DNA of 64,000 bases from Micromonospora halotolerans (GTDB lineage Bacteria; Actinomycetota; Actinomycetes; Mycobacteriales; Micromonosporaceae): positions 5,952,001 through 6,016,000 of the forward strand of contig NZ_CP134876.1 in assembly GCF_032108445.1 (NCBI RefSeq), written 5' to 3'. Numbering within the stretch: position 1 is the first letter of the stretch; each line of letters opens with the position of its first letter. A program made the translations under genes and the position numbers. The notes under the pieces were generated by a model. The model did no database searches. It saw only the letters and a list, made by a program, of their open reading frames with translations, and had not been told where the DNA came from. Positions 1-9,043 of this stretch are shown in pieces.

Positions 1-2
1 CG

Positions 3-869
3 GCCGCGCAGGTGCGCGCCGCGCTGGACCGCCTGGTGTCGCTGGGCCTGGTACGTCACGACAGCGCCGACGACGGCCGCTACCAGGCCGTGGACCCGCT
101 CGCCGGCCTGGCCGCGCTGGTGCGGGACCGCCGGCATGCCCTGGACCGGCTCGAGGCCGCGTCGTACGAGCTGTCACGGGTGTTCGCCGCCGGGCTCATG
201 CGTACCGAACCGCGACGACTGTTCGAGGTGGTCGAGGGGCGCACGGCGACTGCGAGCCGCATCTACGACCTGCTCGGCTCGGCGAGGACGGAGGTGGTCG
301 GGATCGACAGCCCGCCGTACGTCGCGCCGAGCAGCACGCACGTCAGTGACGCCGAACTCGGTCTGCTGCGCCGAGGCGTCCGGTTCCGCTCGCTGTACGC
401 CAGCCAGGTCCTCGACGAACCGGCGCTGGTCGCCCGAATCCAGTGGATGGTCGACAACGGCGAGGAGGCCCGGACTCTGCCGCAGGTACCCATGAAGCTG
501 CTGGTGGTCGACCGGGAGACCGCCGTGGTGCTCCTCGCCGGCGAAGAGACCGCGCCGGAGACCCTTTCGGTCGTGGCGGCGCGTTCGGCGCTGACCGACG
601 GTCTCCAGGCCATCTTCGAGCAACTGTGGTCGCACGCCAGCCCCATCCGGTTCGGGTCGGGCCGCGACGGCGGCACGGTGGCGCGCGACCCCGGCACGAA
701 CGAACTCGTCGACCTGCTCACCGCGGGGATGAAGGACGAGTCGATCGCCCGCCATTTCGGGGTGAGCCCACGGACGGTCCGCCGCCGGATCGCCGCGCTG
801 CTCGACGAACTCGACGCCACCGGCCGGTTCCAGGCCGGTGTCCGCGCGGTCCAGCGCGGCCTGCTCTGA
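3..869 (+). CDS. TrmB/LuxR-type regulator with two HTH regions, 5' end outside the window
   Basis: The reading frame is open to the left edge, so the true start and most of the N-terminal winged helix lie upstream. The first visible residues (AAQVRAALDRLVSLGLV) look like the recognition helix and wing of a TrmB-type domain. The middle region, about 200 residues, resembles the effector part of this actinobacterial family and includes a SPPYVAP block. The last 65 residues form a LuxR-type HTH (TAGMKDESIARHFGVSPRTV). A full-length paralogue with the same plan lies at 22275-23279. It is probably a DNA-binding regulator. Its target is not shown; the nearest operon, cutC/ABC transporter, is convergent with it. 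The stop is TGA at 867-869. Confidence 0.8.
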   Translation, partial: AAQVRAALDRLVSLGLVRHDSADDGRYQAVDPLAGLAALVRDRRHALDRLEAASYELSRVFAAGLMRTEPRRLFEVVEGRTATASRIYDLLGSARTEVVGIDSPPYVAPSSTHVSDAELGLLRRGVRFRSLYASQVLDEPALVARIQWMVDNGEEARTLPQVPMKLLVVDRETAVVLLAGEETAPETLSVVAARSALTDGLQAIFEQLWSHASPIRFGSGRDGGTVARDPGTNELVDLLTAGMKDESIARHFGVSPRTVRRRIAALLDELDATGRFQAGVRAVQRGLL

Positions 870-945
870 GGTTGTCGGGCCACGTCCACCGGGAGGACAT
901 CGGTGCGACGTTCCCCAGCGCAGCGTCGACGGGGTCCGCCGGCAG

Positions 946-1683
946 CTACTCACTGAGAAGAGAGCTGTTCCTCTGGGCCGGATCCGTCTGGACACGCGTG
1001 GCGTCGACAACCCGCCGTACCTCGTTGCCGTCCGTGGCCTCGCGTCCGTCACGCCGCACCGGCGCCCTCAGGTGCACCTCCCGCGCTCCGGTGGCCGCGA
1101 GCACCTGCCGGACGTTGTGCGACCGGATGCCGCCGCCGGCGATGACCCGCAGCCGGTCGCCGGCCCGCTGTCGCAGGGCGGCGATGCGCGTGGCACCGGC
1201 CAGCGCGGTCGGTGCCCCGCCGGAGGTGAGCACCGCGTCGGCCCCGAGGTCGACGAGTTCCTCGATCGCCCGCAGCTGGTCGCCGACCTCGTCGAACGCC
1301 TTGTGCACCGTCACCGGCAGCGGTCCCGCCGCCTCGATGAGGCGCCGCAGCACGGGCAGATCGAGGCCGCCGTCGGCGGTGACGGCACCGACCACCACCC
1401 CGACCGCGAGACCGTGCGGATTGGCCAGGCTGCGGATGGCCTCGATGTCGGCGAGCATGACCTGCTCCTCGATCCCGCTCACCCGGAAGTCACCGCCACG
1501 GGGCCGGACCATGACCCGTACGCCCACCCGGCGCAACGTCCGCAGCGCGACCTCGACCGTCCCCGGGCTCGGCGTGGTGCCGCCCTGGCCGAGGTCGGCG
1601 CACAGCTCCAGCCGGTCGGCTCCGGCGGCCTCGGCCACCAGCGCGGTCGGCACGTCACTCACGCAGATCTCGACCGTGGTCAT
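946..1683 (-). CDS. cutC: CutC family TIM-barrel protein
   Basis: 245 residues, full length for CutC. The N-terminus (MTTVEICVSDVPTALVAEAAGADRLELC) and the block DAVLTSGGAPTAL followed by IAGGGIR are typical of the family. CutC was named for copper tolerance, but its biochemical role is not firmly established. The start is fixed by an ATGA overlap with the stop of the upstream fused ATPase gene, so it is the last gene of a five-gene leftward peptide-transporter operon. That context makes a catabolic or structural enzyme role as plausible as copper handling. Inference only. Confidence 0.85.
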   Translation of the reverse strand: MTTVEICVSDVPTALVAEAAGADRLELCADLGQGGTTPSPGTVEVALRTLRRVGVRVMVRPRGGDFRVSGIEEQVMLADIEAIRSLANPHGLAVGVVVGAVTADGGLDLPVLRRLIEAAGPLPVTVHKAFDEVGDQLRAIEELVDLGADAVLTSGGAPTALAGATRIAALRQRAGDRLRVIAGGGIRSHNVRQVLAATGAREVHLRAPVRRDGREATDGNEVRRVVDATRVQTDPAQRNSSLLSE

Positions 1684-3824
1684 GCGGCCGCCCCGGCCCG
1701 GGCGGACGCCGCGGTCGACTCCGGACGCAGCGGGAAGTGGCAGGCCACCTGGTGCGCGTCGCCGGCCAGCGGCGGCTCGGTCTCGCAGACGTCCTGGGCC
1801 AGGGGGCACCTTGTCCGGAACCGGCACCCGGCGGGCGGGTTCAGCGCGCTGGGCAGCTCGCCCCGGATGGTCATCCCGTCGCCCGCCGTCGCGGCGTTCG
1901 GCGTGACGGAGGGGACGGCGTCGATGAGTGCCTGCGTGTACGGATGCCGGGCGGCCCGGACCACGTCCCGCGCGGGCCCGACCTCGACGAGCTTGCCGAG
2001 GTACATGACGCCGATCCGGTCCGCCATGTAGTCGACGACGGACAGGTCGTGGCTGATGAAGACGTACGCCAGGCCGAGCTCCCGCTGCAGGTCCCGCATG
2101 AGGTTGAGGACCTGCGCCTGGATGGACACGTCCAGCGCGCTCACCGGCTCGTCGCCGACGATCAGCCGCGGTTGCAGGGCCAGCGAACGGGCCAGCCCGA
2201 TGCGCTGCAGCTGACCGCCGGAGAACTCGTGGGGGTAGCGTTCCAGGACCCGCCGCGACAGCCCCACCTGGTCGAGCAGCGTCGCGATCCGCGCCCGCCG
2301 CTCCGCCGTCCCGCCCACCTTCTGGATCTCGAGGGGTTCGGCGAGGATGGCGTCGACGCGCATCCGCGGGTTCATCGCGGCGTAGCTGTCCTGGAACATC
2401 AGTTGGACGTGCCGGTGCATCCGGCGACGCTCCCGCCCGGCCAGGCCGGCGATGTCCGTGCCGTCGAGCATGATCTGCCCGGCGGTCGGCTGCTCCAGCC
2501 CCACGGCCAGCCGGCCCACCGTGGACTTGCCGCAGCCGGACTCGCCCACCAGCCCGAACGTCTCGCCCGGGCCGACGTCGAACGACACACCCGCCACGGC
2601 GCTCACCTGCCCGGCGGTCCGGCGCAGCAGCCCGCGGCCGTGCGCGGCGTAGTTCTTGACCAGGTCCCGCACCGACAGGACGGGCGTCGTGGCCGGATCC
2701 CCCGCGCCAACCGTCGGGGCGGCCGGCTCCGGCGCCGGCGCGACCCGCGCCGGAGCGGCCGTGGAACCGGTCGTCTCCGGCTCGCCCCAAACCGGGGTCG
2801 GCAGGGTGACCGGTGCGGCGGGCACCGGGTGCAGGCAGGCGTGCTGGTGCCGGCCGGTCGACAGGGTGGGGTCGGTGGCCCGGCAGTCGTCGCCGGCGTG
2901 CCGGCAGCGTGGCGCGAAGCGGCAGCCGGTCAGGGGCCGGGACAGGTCCGGCGGCAGGCCCGGAATGCTGTAGAGCCGGGCGTGTTCGCCGGACTCCCGG
3001 ATCGCCGACTCGGGGAGCGCCTCCATCAGCGCCTCGGTGTATCGGTGCCTCGGCGAGCGGAACAGCTCCCCGGTCGCGGCGGTCTCGACCACCCGTCCGG
3101 CGTACATGACGGCGACCCGGTCGGCGCGGCCGGCGATCACCCCGAGGTCGTGGGTGACCAGGACGACGGCCATCCCGAACTCTTCCCGCAGGTCGTCGAT
3201 GAGTTCGAGGATCTGCCGTTGGGTGGTGACGTCGAGCGCCGTGGTCGGCTCGTCGGCGATGAGCAGGCGGGGCGAGCAGATCAGCGCCATCGCGATGGCG
3301 ACCCGTTGCCGCATCCCGCCGGACAGCTCGTGCGGGTAGTTGTCGACGATCCGCTCCGGGCGCGGCATCCCGACCCGGCGCAGGATCTCGATGGTCCGCT
3401 CCCGGGCCTCCGCCCGGCCGACCCGCTCGTGCACCCGCAGCGGTTCGCCGACCTGGACGCCGATCCGCATGGTCGGGTTGAGCGAGGTGAGCGGGTCCTG
3501 GAAGACCATGCCCATGCGGACGCCACGGATCCGGCGTACCTCGTCCGCCGGCAGCGAGCGCAGGTCCCGGCCCTCGAAGAGGATCTGCCCCCCGGACACC
3601 CGGCCGCCGGGCGGCAGCAGGCCCATGACGGAGAGCGCGGTCATCGTCTTGCCGCTGCCCGACTCCCCCACGACGCCGAGGGTCTCCCCCGGCATGACCT
3701 GGAGACTGACCCCGTCCAGGGCGTGCACCGTGCCGCGGCGCAGCGCGATGTCGGTGTCGAGATCGCGCAGTTCCAGCAGGGGCTCGCCGGCTGCCGGCGC
3801 GGGTCGGACGGTCGATTCGCTCAT
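1680..3824 (-). CDS. Fused DppD-DppF oligopeptide ABC transporter ATPase
   Basis: 714 residues holding two complete nucleotide-binding domains in one chain. The first (about 15-345) has Walker A GESGSGKT, signature LSGGMRQR, Walker B LLIADEPTTALD and the oligopeptide-ATPase C-terminal cysteine region (CRFAPRCRHAGDDC). An Ala/Pro-rich linker follows. The second (about 385-705) has GESGCGKST, FSGGQLQR, GDEPVSALD and its own cysteine region. Most Dpp/Opp systems use two separate genes, as the second importer in this window does. A Shine-Dalgarno AGGAG sits 6 bases before the ATG. It powers uptake through the two permeases just upstream. The stop overlaps the cutC start. Confidence 0.92.
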   Translation of the reverse strand: MSESTVRPAPAAGEPLLELRDLDTDIALRRGTVHALDGVSLQVMPGETLGVVGESGSGKTMTALSVMGLLPPGGRVSGGQILFEGRDLRSLPADEVRRIRGVRMGMVFQDPLTSLNPTMRIGVQVGEPLRVHERVGRAEARERTIEILRRVGMPRPERIVDNYPHELSGGMRQRVAIAMALICSPRLLIADEPTTALDVTTQRQILELIDDLREEFGMAVVLVTHDLGVIAGRADRVAVMYAGRVVETAATGELFRSPRHRYTEALMEALPESAIRESGEHARLYSIPGLPPDLSRPLTGCRFAPRCRHAGDDCRATDPTLSTGRHQHACLHPVPAAPVTLPTPVWGEPETTGSTAAPARVAPAPEPAAPTVGAGDPATTPVLSVRDLVKNYAAHGRGLLRRTAGQVSAVAGVSFDVGPGETFGLVGESGCGKSTVGRLAVGLEQPTAGQIMLDGTDIAGLAGRERRRMHRHVQLMFQDSYAAMNPRMRVDAILAEPLEIQKVGGTAERRARIATLLDQVGLSRRVLERYPHEFSGGQLQRIGLARSLALQPRLIVGDEPVSALDVSIQAQVLNLMRDLQRELGLAYVFISHDLSVVDYMADRIGVMYLGKLVEVGPARDVVRAARHPYTQALIDAVPSVTPNAATAGDGMTIRGELPSALNPPAGCRFRTRCPLAQDVCETEPPLAGDAHQVACHFPLRPESTAASARAGAAA

Positions 3825-3837
3825 TTTCTGCTCCTGC

Positions 3838-4758
3838 TCAGCGTCGCCGGAGGCGGACCTCGAAGGCGTCCCTCAACCCGTCGCCGATGAAGTTGAAGGC
3901 GAGGACGATGAGGATGATGGCGATGCCGGGCGGGTACAGCAGCCACCAGTGGCCGCTGTAGGTGTCCGCCAGGCCGTCGGAGAGCATCCCGCCCCAGTTC
4001 GCCGCCGGCGGGGGGACGCCCAGGCCGAGGAAGGACAGGTACGCGACGTAGAGGATCGCGTCGGCGACCTGGAAGGTCGCGTTGACGATCACCGTGCCGA
4101 TGGCGTTCGGCACGATGTGCCGGCGCACCGCCCGGCCGCCGGTGCCACCCATGCCCCGCATGGCCTGGACGTACTCGCGGGAGCGCAGGGTCAGTGCGTC
4201 ACCCCGGACCAGCCGGGCCGGTCCCAGCCAGGCGAACGCGCCGATGATGAGGATGAGCATGGACACGCTCGGTGTGACGATGGCGGCGAGCAGCATGAAG
4301 AGGAACAGCGACGGGATCGACATCATGGCGTCGACGACCCGCATCATCGCCGAGTCCACCCAGCCACCGGCGAACCCGGCGACGGCGCCCCAGATCGTGC
4401 CCAGGACGGTGGCGAGGATCCCGGCGGCGAGCCCCACGATGATCGAGGTCTGCCCGCCGAGCATGAGCCGCCCCAACTGGTCGTAGCCGACCCCGTCGGT
4501 GCCGAGCGGATGCCCCTGCTGGCCGGGCGCCAGGTGGACCGCGGTGAGGTCCGTGTGCACCTGGTCGGTGTGGTAGAAGAGCGGACCGAGGAAGCAGACC
4601 CCGGCCAGCAGGACGAACAGGCCCAGGCCCACCAGGGCGAGCCGGTTCTCGCAGAAGACGACGAGTCCCTGCCGCCAGAGGCCGCGCACCGGCGCCTCGG
4701 CGTCGGCCGGCTGGTCGGGGACGGCGCCTGGACGGACCGCCTCGGAGAGTGTGGTCAT
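3838..4758 (-). CDS. Oligopeptide ABC transporter permease, DppC type
   Basis: 306 residues. A cytoplasmic N-terminus leads into a first membrane helix at about 33-55 (LVVFCENRLALVGLGLFVLLAG), then a periplasm-facing loop, then the BPD_transp_1 core with five helices. The EAA-type loop reads YVQAMRGMGGTGGRAVRRHIVPN, and the C-terminus LAFNFIGDGLRDAFEVRLRRR is the usual DppC ending. The start overlaps the stop of the DppB-type gene by ATGA, indicating translational coupling. It forms the membrane channel with the 4755-5714 product. Confidence 0.92.
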   Translation of the reverse strand: MTTLSEAVRPGAVPDQPADAEAPVRGLWRQGLVVFCENRLALVGLGLFVLLAGVCFLGPLFYHTDQVHTDLTAVHLAPGQQGHPLGTDGVGYDQLGRLMLGGQTSIIVGLAAGILATVLGTIWGAVAGFAGGWVDSAMMRVVDAMMSIPSLFLFMLLAAIVTPSVSMLILIIGAFAWLGPARLVRGDALTLRSREYVQAMRGMGGTGGRAVRRHIVPNAIGTVIVNATFQVADAILYVAYLSFLGLGVPPPAANWGGMLSDGLADTYSGHWWLLYPPGIAIILIVLAFNFIGDGLRDAFEVRLRRR

Positions 4759-5714
4759 GACGCGCTCCGCTGGAGTCGGACCCGGGGATCGACGGCGGCG
4801 TAGAGCAGGTCGGCGACGAGCGCGCCGACCACCGTCGCGATCGAGATGATGACGGTGACCCCGAGCAGGATCGGGAAGTCACGCTTGAGCGCCGCCTGCC
4901 AGAACAGCTGCCCCATGCCGGGGAAGTTGAACAGCGACTCGACGACCAGCGCCCCGCTGAACAGCGCGGGCAGGTACATCCCGAGCAGCGCGATGACCGG
5001 GAACAACCCGTTGCGCAGCGTGTGCCGCAGCACCACCCGCCGCTCGGAGAGGCCCTTGCTGCGGGCGGTGCGCACGTAGTTCTCGTTGAGGTTGTCGACC
5101 ATGGCGGAGCGGACGTACCGCGAGTAGACCGCGATGGTGACGATGGCCAGGGTGATCGTGGGCAGGACCAGCCCGGCCGGATCGGCGAGCACCTCCGCCA
5201 CCGTGAAGCCCTGCGGCGCCTCGGGCGGCAGGATCGGCCAGACCTGCGAGAACAGGATGATCAGCATGAGGCCCATGAAGAAGATGGGCGTGGCGTACGC
5301 CAGCAGCGACAGCGAGGTGATGGCGTAGTCGGGCCAGCGGTTGCGGCGTACCGCCTGGATCACCCCGAGCGGGATCGCCAGCACGATGGCGAGCACGGTC
5401 GACAGCAGCGACAGCACCATCGTCTTCGGCAGCCGCTGGCTGATCGCCTCGACGACCGACTGGTTGAGCTGGTACGAGTAGCCCAGGTCGCCCTGCAGCA
5501 GGCGTTGCACGTACATGCCGTACTGCTGGATCCAGGGCCGGTCGTAGCCCATGTCGTGGTTGAACGCCGCCAACTGCTCCAGCGTCGCCTCCTTGCCGAG
5601 GGTGGCGCGGGCCGCGCCCCCGGGCAGCAGGTGCAGGATGAGGAACGCGATCACCGTGACGAGCACGACGACGACGAGGGCCTGGCCCAAGCGCGTGATG
5701 AGGTACCGGACCAC
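4755..5714 (-). CDS. Oligopeptide ABC transporter permease, DppB type
   Basis: 319 residues starting at GTG. The N-terminal MVRYLITRLGQALVVVVLVT helix and the long external loop with the family pattern (LPGGAAR...LGKEATLEQLAAF) are typical of DppB. The EAA loop is YVRTARSKGLSERRVVLRHTLRN, and the C-terminus ADLLYAAVDPRVRL is standard. A GGAGG lies about 10 bases upstream of the GTG. A strong 14-bp hairpin separates it from the upstream binding-protein gene, which suggests lower permease than binding-protein expression. Substrate specificity cannot be read from the permease. Confidence 0.92.
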   Translation of the reverse strand: MVRYLITRLGQALVVVVLVTVIAFLILHLLPGGAARATLGKEATLEQLAAFNHDMGYDRPWIQQYGMYVQRLLQGDLGYSYQLNQSVVEAISQRLPKTMVLSLLSTVLAIVLAIPLGVIQAVRRNRWPDYAITSLSLLAYATPIFFMGLMLIILFSQVWPILPPEAPQGFTVAEVLADPAGLVLPTITLAIVTIAVYSRYVRSAMVDNLNENYVRTARSKGLSERRVVLRHTLRNGLFPVIALLGMYLPALFSGALVVESLFNFPGMGQLFWQAALKRDFPILLGVTVIISIATVVGALVADLLYAAVDPRVRLQRSAS

Positions 5715-5740
5715 CTGGGCCCCGCCTCCTCCCCGGTCGG

Positions 5741-5773
5741 GGCCCCGGCGGCGCGGTGGGCGCCGCCGGGGCC
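5741..5773 (-). terminator. Intra-operon GC hairpin between binding-protein and permease genes
   Basis: Perfect 14-bp inverted repeat: GGCCCCGGCGGCGC at 5741-5754 pairs with GCGCCGCCGGGGCC at 5760-5773 around a 5-base loop. There is no U-tract, and the genes on both sides run the same way. It is better read as an mRNA stabiliser or attenuator that leaves more binding-protein than permease transcript, as known for several binding-protein operons. That function is inferred. Confidence 0.6.
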
Positions 5774-5791
5774 GGGACGATCAGTGATCGG

Positions 5792-7597
5792 TCACTTCCA
5801 GGACCAGTCCTGGAAGTACATGAAGTTCATCGGGTCCTGCGGCTCGACCCCCTGCAGACCGGACCGGTACGCCGAGACCTGGAACACCGGGTTCGGCATC
5901 CAGAGCACCGGCAGGTCCTTGGCGAGGAAGTCGTTGTAGGCCTTGAGCGCGCTCTCGTCGCCGGAGAACTGGGTGGCCTCGATGAGCTTGTCGGCCTCGG
6001 GGTTGCTGTAGCTGCCCAGGTTCACCGGGGCGCCGGTGGCGAAGAGCCGCTCGCCGCTGGCGAACGCCGGGTAGTACCAGCTCCCCTGCGAGCCGAAGAA
6101 GGACATGTCCCACGAGCAGGTGGCATCCGTCGGCTTGCAGGCCGGGGTGACCGCGACCGAGTCGGGCACCTCCTTGATGGTCAGCTTGATGCCGAGCTTG
6201 GCCATCTGCGACTTGATCTCGGCGAACATCTTCGTCGTGGCGGCGAAACCGGTCTGGCTGGTCACGGTGAGGTTCAGCGGCGTGCCGGCGGCGATGCCGT
6301 CGCCGCACTGGTTCGGCCCGGCACCCGGCGTCTGGCAGGTGGTCTGCCCGTCCGGGGTCACCTTCCAGCCGTGGCTCTCCAGCAGTTCCTTCGCCTTGCC
6401 CGGGTCGAACGAGTACACACAGCCGGCGGCGTCGGCGCCGTTGGTGCCCGGCTTGGCCGGCACCGGGCCGCAGGTCGGCGCGGCCGTGCCGGACCAGATC
6501 ACCTTGCTGATCGTCGGCTGGTCGATGAGCATCTGCAGCGACTGCCGCAGGTACGGCTGCTTGAACAGCACCCCGGTCTTCGGGTTGTTGAAGTTCAGCT
6601 GGAGGTAGGTGACGGACCAGCCGTACCACGGCGAGACCGTGTAGCCCTTGGACTTGAGGTAGCCCTCCTGGGAGAGGTTGGCCGCCGGCACGTACCCGTA
6701 GTCGATGTCACCGGCGCGCAGCACGTTGAACTCGGCGTCGTCGCCGGTGAACGGCCGCAGCACGATCTTGGCGAGCTTCGGCTTGTCCACACCCGAGTAG
6801 GTCGGCTGCGCGGCGAGGGTGACCTCGCCGTTCGGCACGTACTTCGCCAGCTTCCAGGGGCCGCTGGTGACCTTCCACAGCTCGTTCGAGTCGTACGTCT
6901 TGGGGTCCTTGGCGGCCGCGGTGAGGAAGTCGAAAACCTTCTTCGCGCCGTCCGGCGTGCTGGCCAGGTTGCTCACCGTCGCGGTGGCGGAGTCCTTGTC
7001 CCAGGCGTGCTGCGGCATCGGGGTGATCTTGTTGAGCTGGTTGTCGACGAACCACGCGGTGTTGAAGACCTTCGTGGTGGTGATCGAGAAGGTCTTGTCG
7101 TCCTTGACCGACCACTGCGCGATGTTGTCCGGGAGGCCGCCGGCCCGGTAGGACGCCCACTTGTCCTTGTTCGCCCTGACCAGGTCGTACCAGAACTGGA
7201 TGTCCCTGGTCGTGACGGGCTTGCCGTCGGACCAGGTGTTGTCCTTCAGCGTGATGGTCAGGGTCTTGCCGCCGTCGCTCACCACCGGCGGCTCGGCCAT
7301 CGAGCGCTGCGGGTCGATGTTGTACTGCGCCGAGCCGTCCAGCTTGTACTGGTAGAGGGACCGGTACAGCGCCTGGCCGAAGATGGCGTTCTCGCCCTGG
7401 GTGAAGCCGGGTGCCGAGATCGGCAGGATCCAGTTGGGCGTGCGGAAGGCGACGGTCGCGGTGTCCTTGCCCTGGCTCCCGCCGTCCTTCGACGACCCGC
7501 TGCCGCCGCCGCAGGCGACCAGGCCCGCCCCGAGGGCGACCGCGCTGGCCACCGCGACCGCGCCGCGGAGGGCTCGCCGGGGAAATCTGCTCCTCAT
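5792..7597 (-). CDS. Oligopeptide ABC transporter substrate-binding lipoprotein (SBP_bac_5)
   Basis: 601 residues. A basic N-terminus (MRSRFPRRALRG) and hydrophobic segment end in the lipobox LVAC at about residues 25-28, followed by a Gly/Ser linker, so it is a lipid-anchored extracellular protein. The mature part is SBP_bac_5 type (AEPPVVSDGGKTLTITLKD, then TSGPWKLAKY). Family 5 binds peptides, but also nickel, sugars and opines. The start is supported by GAGGAG four bases before the ATG. It is the first gene of the leftward operon and has a good promoter at 7699-7727. Confidence 0.92.
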   Translation of the reverse strand: MRSRFPRRALRGAVAVASAVALGAGLVACGGGSGSSKDGGSQGKDTATVAFRTPNWILPISAPGFTQGENAIFGQALYRSLYQYKLDGSAQYNIDPQRSMAEPPVVSDGGKTLTITLKDNTWSDGKPVTTRDIQFWYDLVRANKDKWASYRAGGLPDNIAQWSVKDDKTFSITTTKVFNTAWFVDNQLNKITPMPQHAWDKDSATATVSNLASTPDGAKKVFDFLTAAAKDPKTYDSNELWKVTSGPWKLAKYVPNGEVTLAAQPTYSGVDKPKLAKIVLRPFTGDDAEFNVLRAGDIDYGYVPAANLSQEGYLKSKGYTVSPWYGWSVTYLQLNFNNPKTGVLFKQPYLRQSLQMLIDQPTISKVIWSGTAAPTCGPVPAKPGTNGADAAGCVYSFDPGKAKELLESHGWKVTPDGQTTCQTPGAGPNQCGDGIAAGTPLNLTVTSQTGFAATTKMFAEIKSQMAKLGIKLTIKEVPDSVAVTPACKPTDATCSWDMSFFGSQGSWYYPAFASGERLFATGAPVNLGSYSNPEADKLIEATQFSGDESALKAYNDFLAKDLPVLWMPNPVFQVSAYRSGLQGVEPQDPMNFMYFQDWSWK

Positions 7598-7698
7598 GAA
7601 TCTCCTCGATTGATGTGCACTGCCCCGCGTCTCCGGGCGCTACCGGCGGTGCCACGCGTTCGGCCGCCTGGTGCTGCTCCTCGACGTTCGACGCGGAG

Positions 7699-7727
7699 AA
7701 TGTATCCGGGCCGAAGTGATGAGTCAA
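7699..7727 (-). promoter_or_regulatory. Sigma-70/HrdB-type promoter of the leftward transporter operon
   Basis: Read on the minus strand: -35 TTGACT (7727-7722), a 17-base spacer, and -10 TACATT (7704-7699). Both boxes differ from consensus by one or two bases and spacing is ideal. Transcription would start near 7692, giving a leader of about 95 bases before the lipoprotein ATG at 7597. Just upstream (7728-7755) is an AT-rich stretch containing CGAAA and TTTATTCG, a plausible place for the divergently encoded ROK repressor to bind. The promoter is seen; the operator is inferred. Confidence 0.65.
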
Positions 7728-7885
7728 CGAAACTTACCCTCTTTATTCGGCTACTTCGGCCGGGGTACGATCGAAGTCGGCGAAGCATCGACCGATACTC
7801 TTCGCGTGGGCTCCGGCGCGTACCCCGCCGGGCACTGCGACACTGAGGCGGCGCCGGAGGACCGCCCGAACAAGGAGAGGCACCG

Positions 7886-9031
7886 TTGGAACCATCGATC
7901 TCCGCCACGCTGCGCGACCAGACCCTGAGCCTGCTGGCCAGCGGCGCGGTCACCTCGCGCGCCGACCTCATCGAGGCGTTGCAGGTCGCCCCCTCCACCG
8001 TGACGAGCGTGGTACGCCGGCTGCTGGAGGAGGGCGTCATCCTCGAGGAGGGGGTGGGCCGGTCCACCGGGGGACGGCGCCCCCGGATCCTGCGACTGCG
8101 GGAGACCAAGGGGATCCTCGCTGTGGCCGAACTGGGCGGACGGCACGCCCGGGTGGGGTTGTGCGCGCCCGACGGGGGGCTGCGCACCACCGAGGAGGTG
8201 GCCATCGACATCGCGGCCGGCCCGGCGGAGGTGTTCGAGGTCGTCGCGGCGACGGTCGACCGGCTGCAGGCGGCGACCGCGGCCGGCCAGGAGCTGCTCG
8301 GGGTCGGGGTGGCCCTGCCGGGTCCGGTCGATTTCCCCGGTGGGCGGCTGATCGGCCCGGCCCGGATGCCCGGCTGGAGCGGCGTCGACGCAAGGGCCCG
8401 CCTCGCCGAGCGCTTCTCCGTGCCGGTGGTCGTCGACAACGACGCCAAGGCGGCGGCGATCGGCGAGTACGTCACCCGCCGGGACGAGTTCGGCGACATG
8501 ATCTACGTCAAGGCCGGCACCGGCATCGGCGGCTGCCTGGTCAGCGGCGGTCAGATCTACCGGGGTGGGCGCAGCCTCAGCGGCGACGTCACCCACGTCC
8601 GCGTGGCCGACAGCGGCGAGCGGGAATGCTCCTGTGGCAGCCGGGGCTGCCTGGAGACCGTTGCCAGCGGCGCCGCCCTGGCCCGCCAGCTCGCCGAGCA
8701 GGGCTCCCCGGCGACCAGCATCCGGGAGATCGTGGCGGCGGTCAGCGACGCCGACCCGACCGTGGTGACCATGGTGCGCCACGCCGGCCGGCTGCTCGGC
8801 GTCGCCCTCTCCGGCCTGGTCAACTTCCTCAACCCCGACGCCGTCGTCATCGGCGGCGCACTGTCCAGTCTCGACGTCTACGTGGCCGCGACCCGCGGGA
8901 TGCTCTACGAGCGCTGCCTACCGTCCGTGACCCAGTCCCTGACCATCGAAGCCAGCGTCGCGGGCCCGGATGCGGCCCTGGTCGGCCTCGGGCACCTGCT
9001 GCGCACGACGACCGACGTACGACCCTCCTGA
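7886..9031 (+). CDS. ROK family transcriptional repressor
   Basis: 381 residues. Residues about 5-60 form a winged HTH (LLASGAVTSRADLIEALQVAPSTVTSVV), followed by a ROK kinase-fold domain. The zinc-binding signature CSCGSRGCLE lies at about 249-258, and the sugar-site motif VDNDAKAAA is present. Such proteins repress sugar or peptide catabolic genes and release DNA on binding a ligand. The TTG at 7886 is chosen because AAGGAGAGG precedes it by about five bases and no better in-frame start exists. It is divergent from the transporter operon and heads the M81/kinase/P1 operon, so it likely controls both. Confidence 0.88.
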   Translation: MEPSISATLRDQTLSLLASGAVTSRADLIEALQVAPSTVTSVVRRLLEEGVILEEGVGRSTGGRRPRILRLRETKGILAVAELGGRHARVGLCAPDGGLRTTEEVAIDIAAGPAEVFEVVAATVDRLQAATAAGQELLGVGVALPGPVDFPGGRLIGPARMPGWSGVDARARLAERFSVPVVVDNDAKAAAIGEYVTRRDEFGDMIYVKAGTGIGGCLVSGGQIYRGGRSLSGDVTHVRVADSGERECSCGSRGCLETVASGAALARQLAEQGSPATSIREIVAAVSDADPTVVTMVRHAGRLLGVALSGLVNFLNPDAVVIGGALSSLDVYVAATRGMLYERCLPSVTQSLTIEASVAGPDAALVGLGHLLRTTTDVRPS

Positions 9032-9043
9032 GGAGCAACACCC

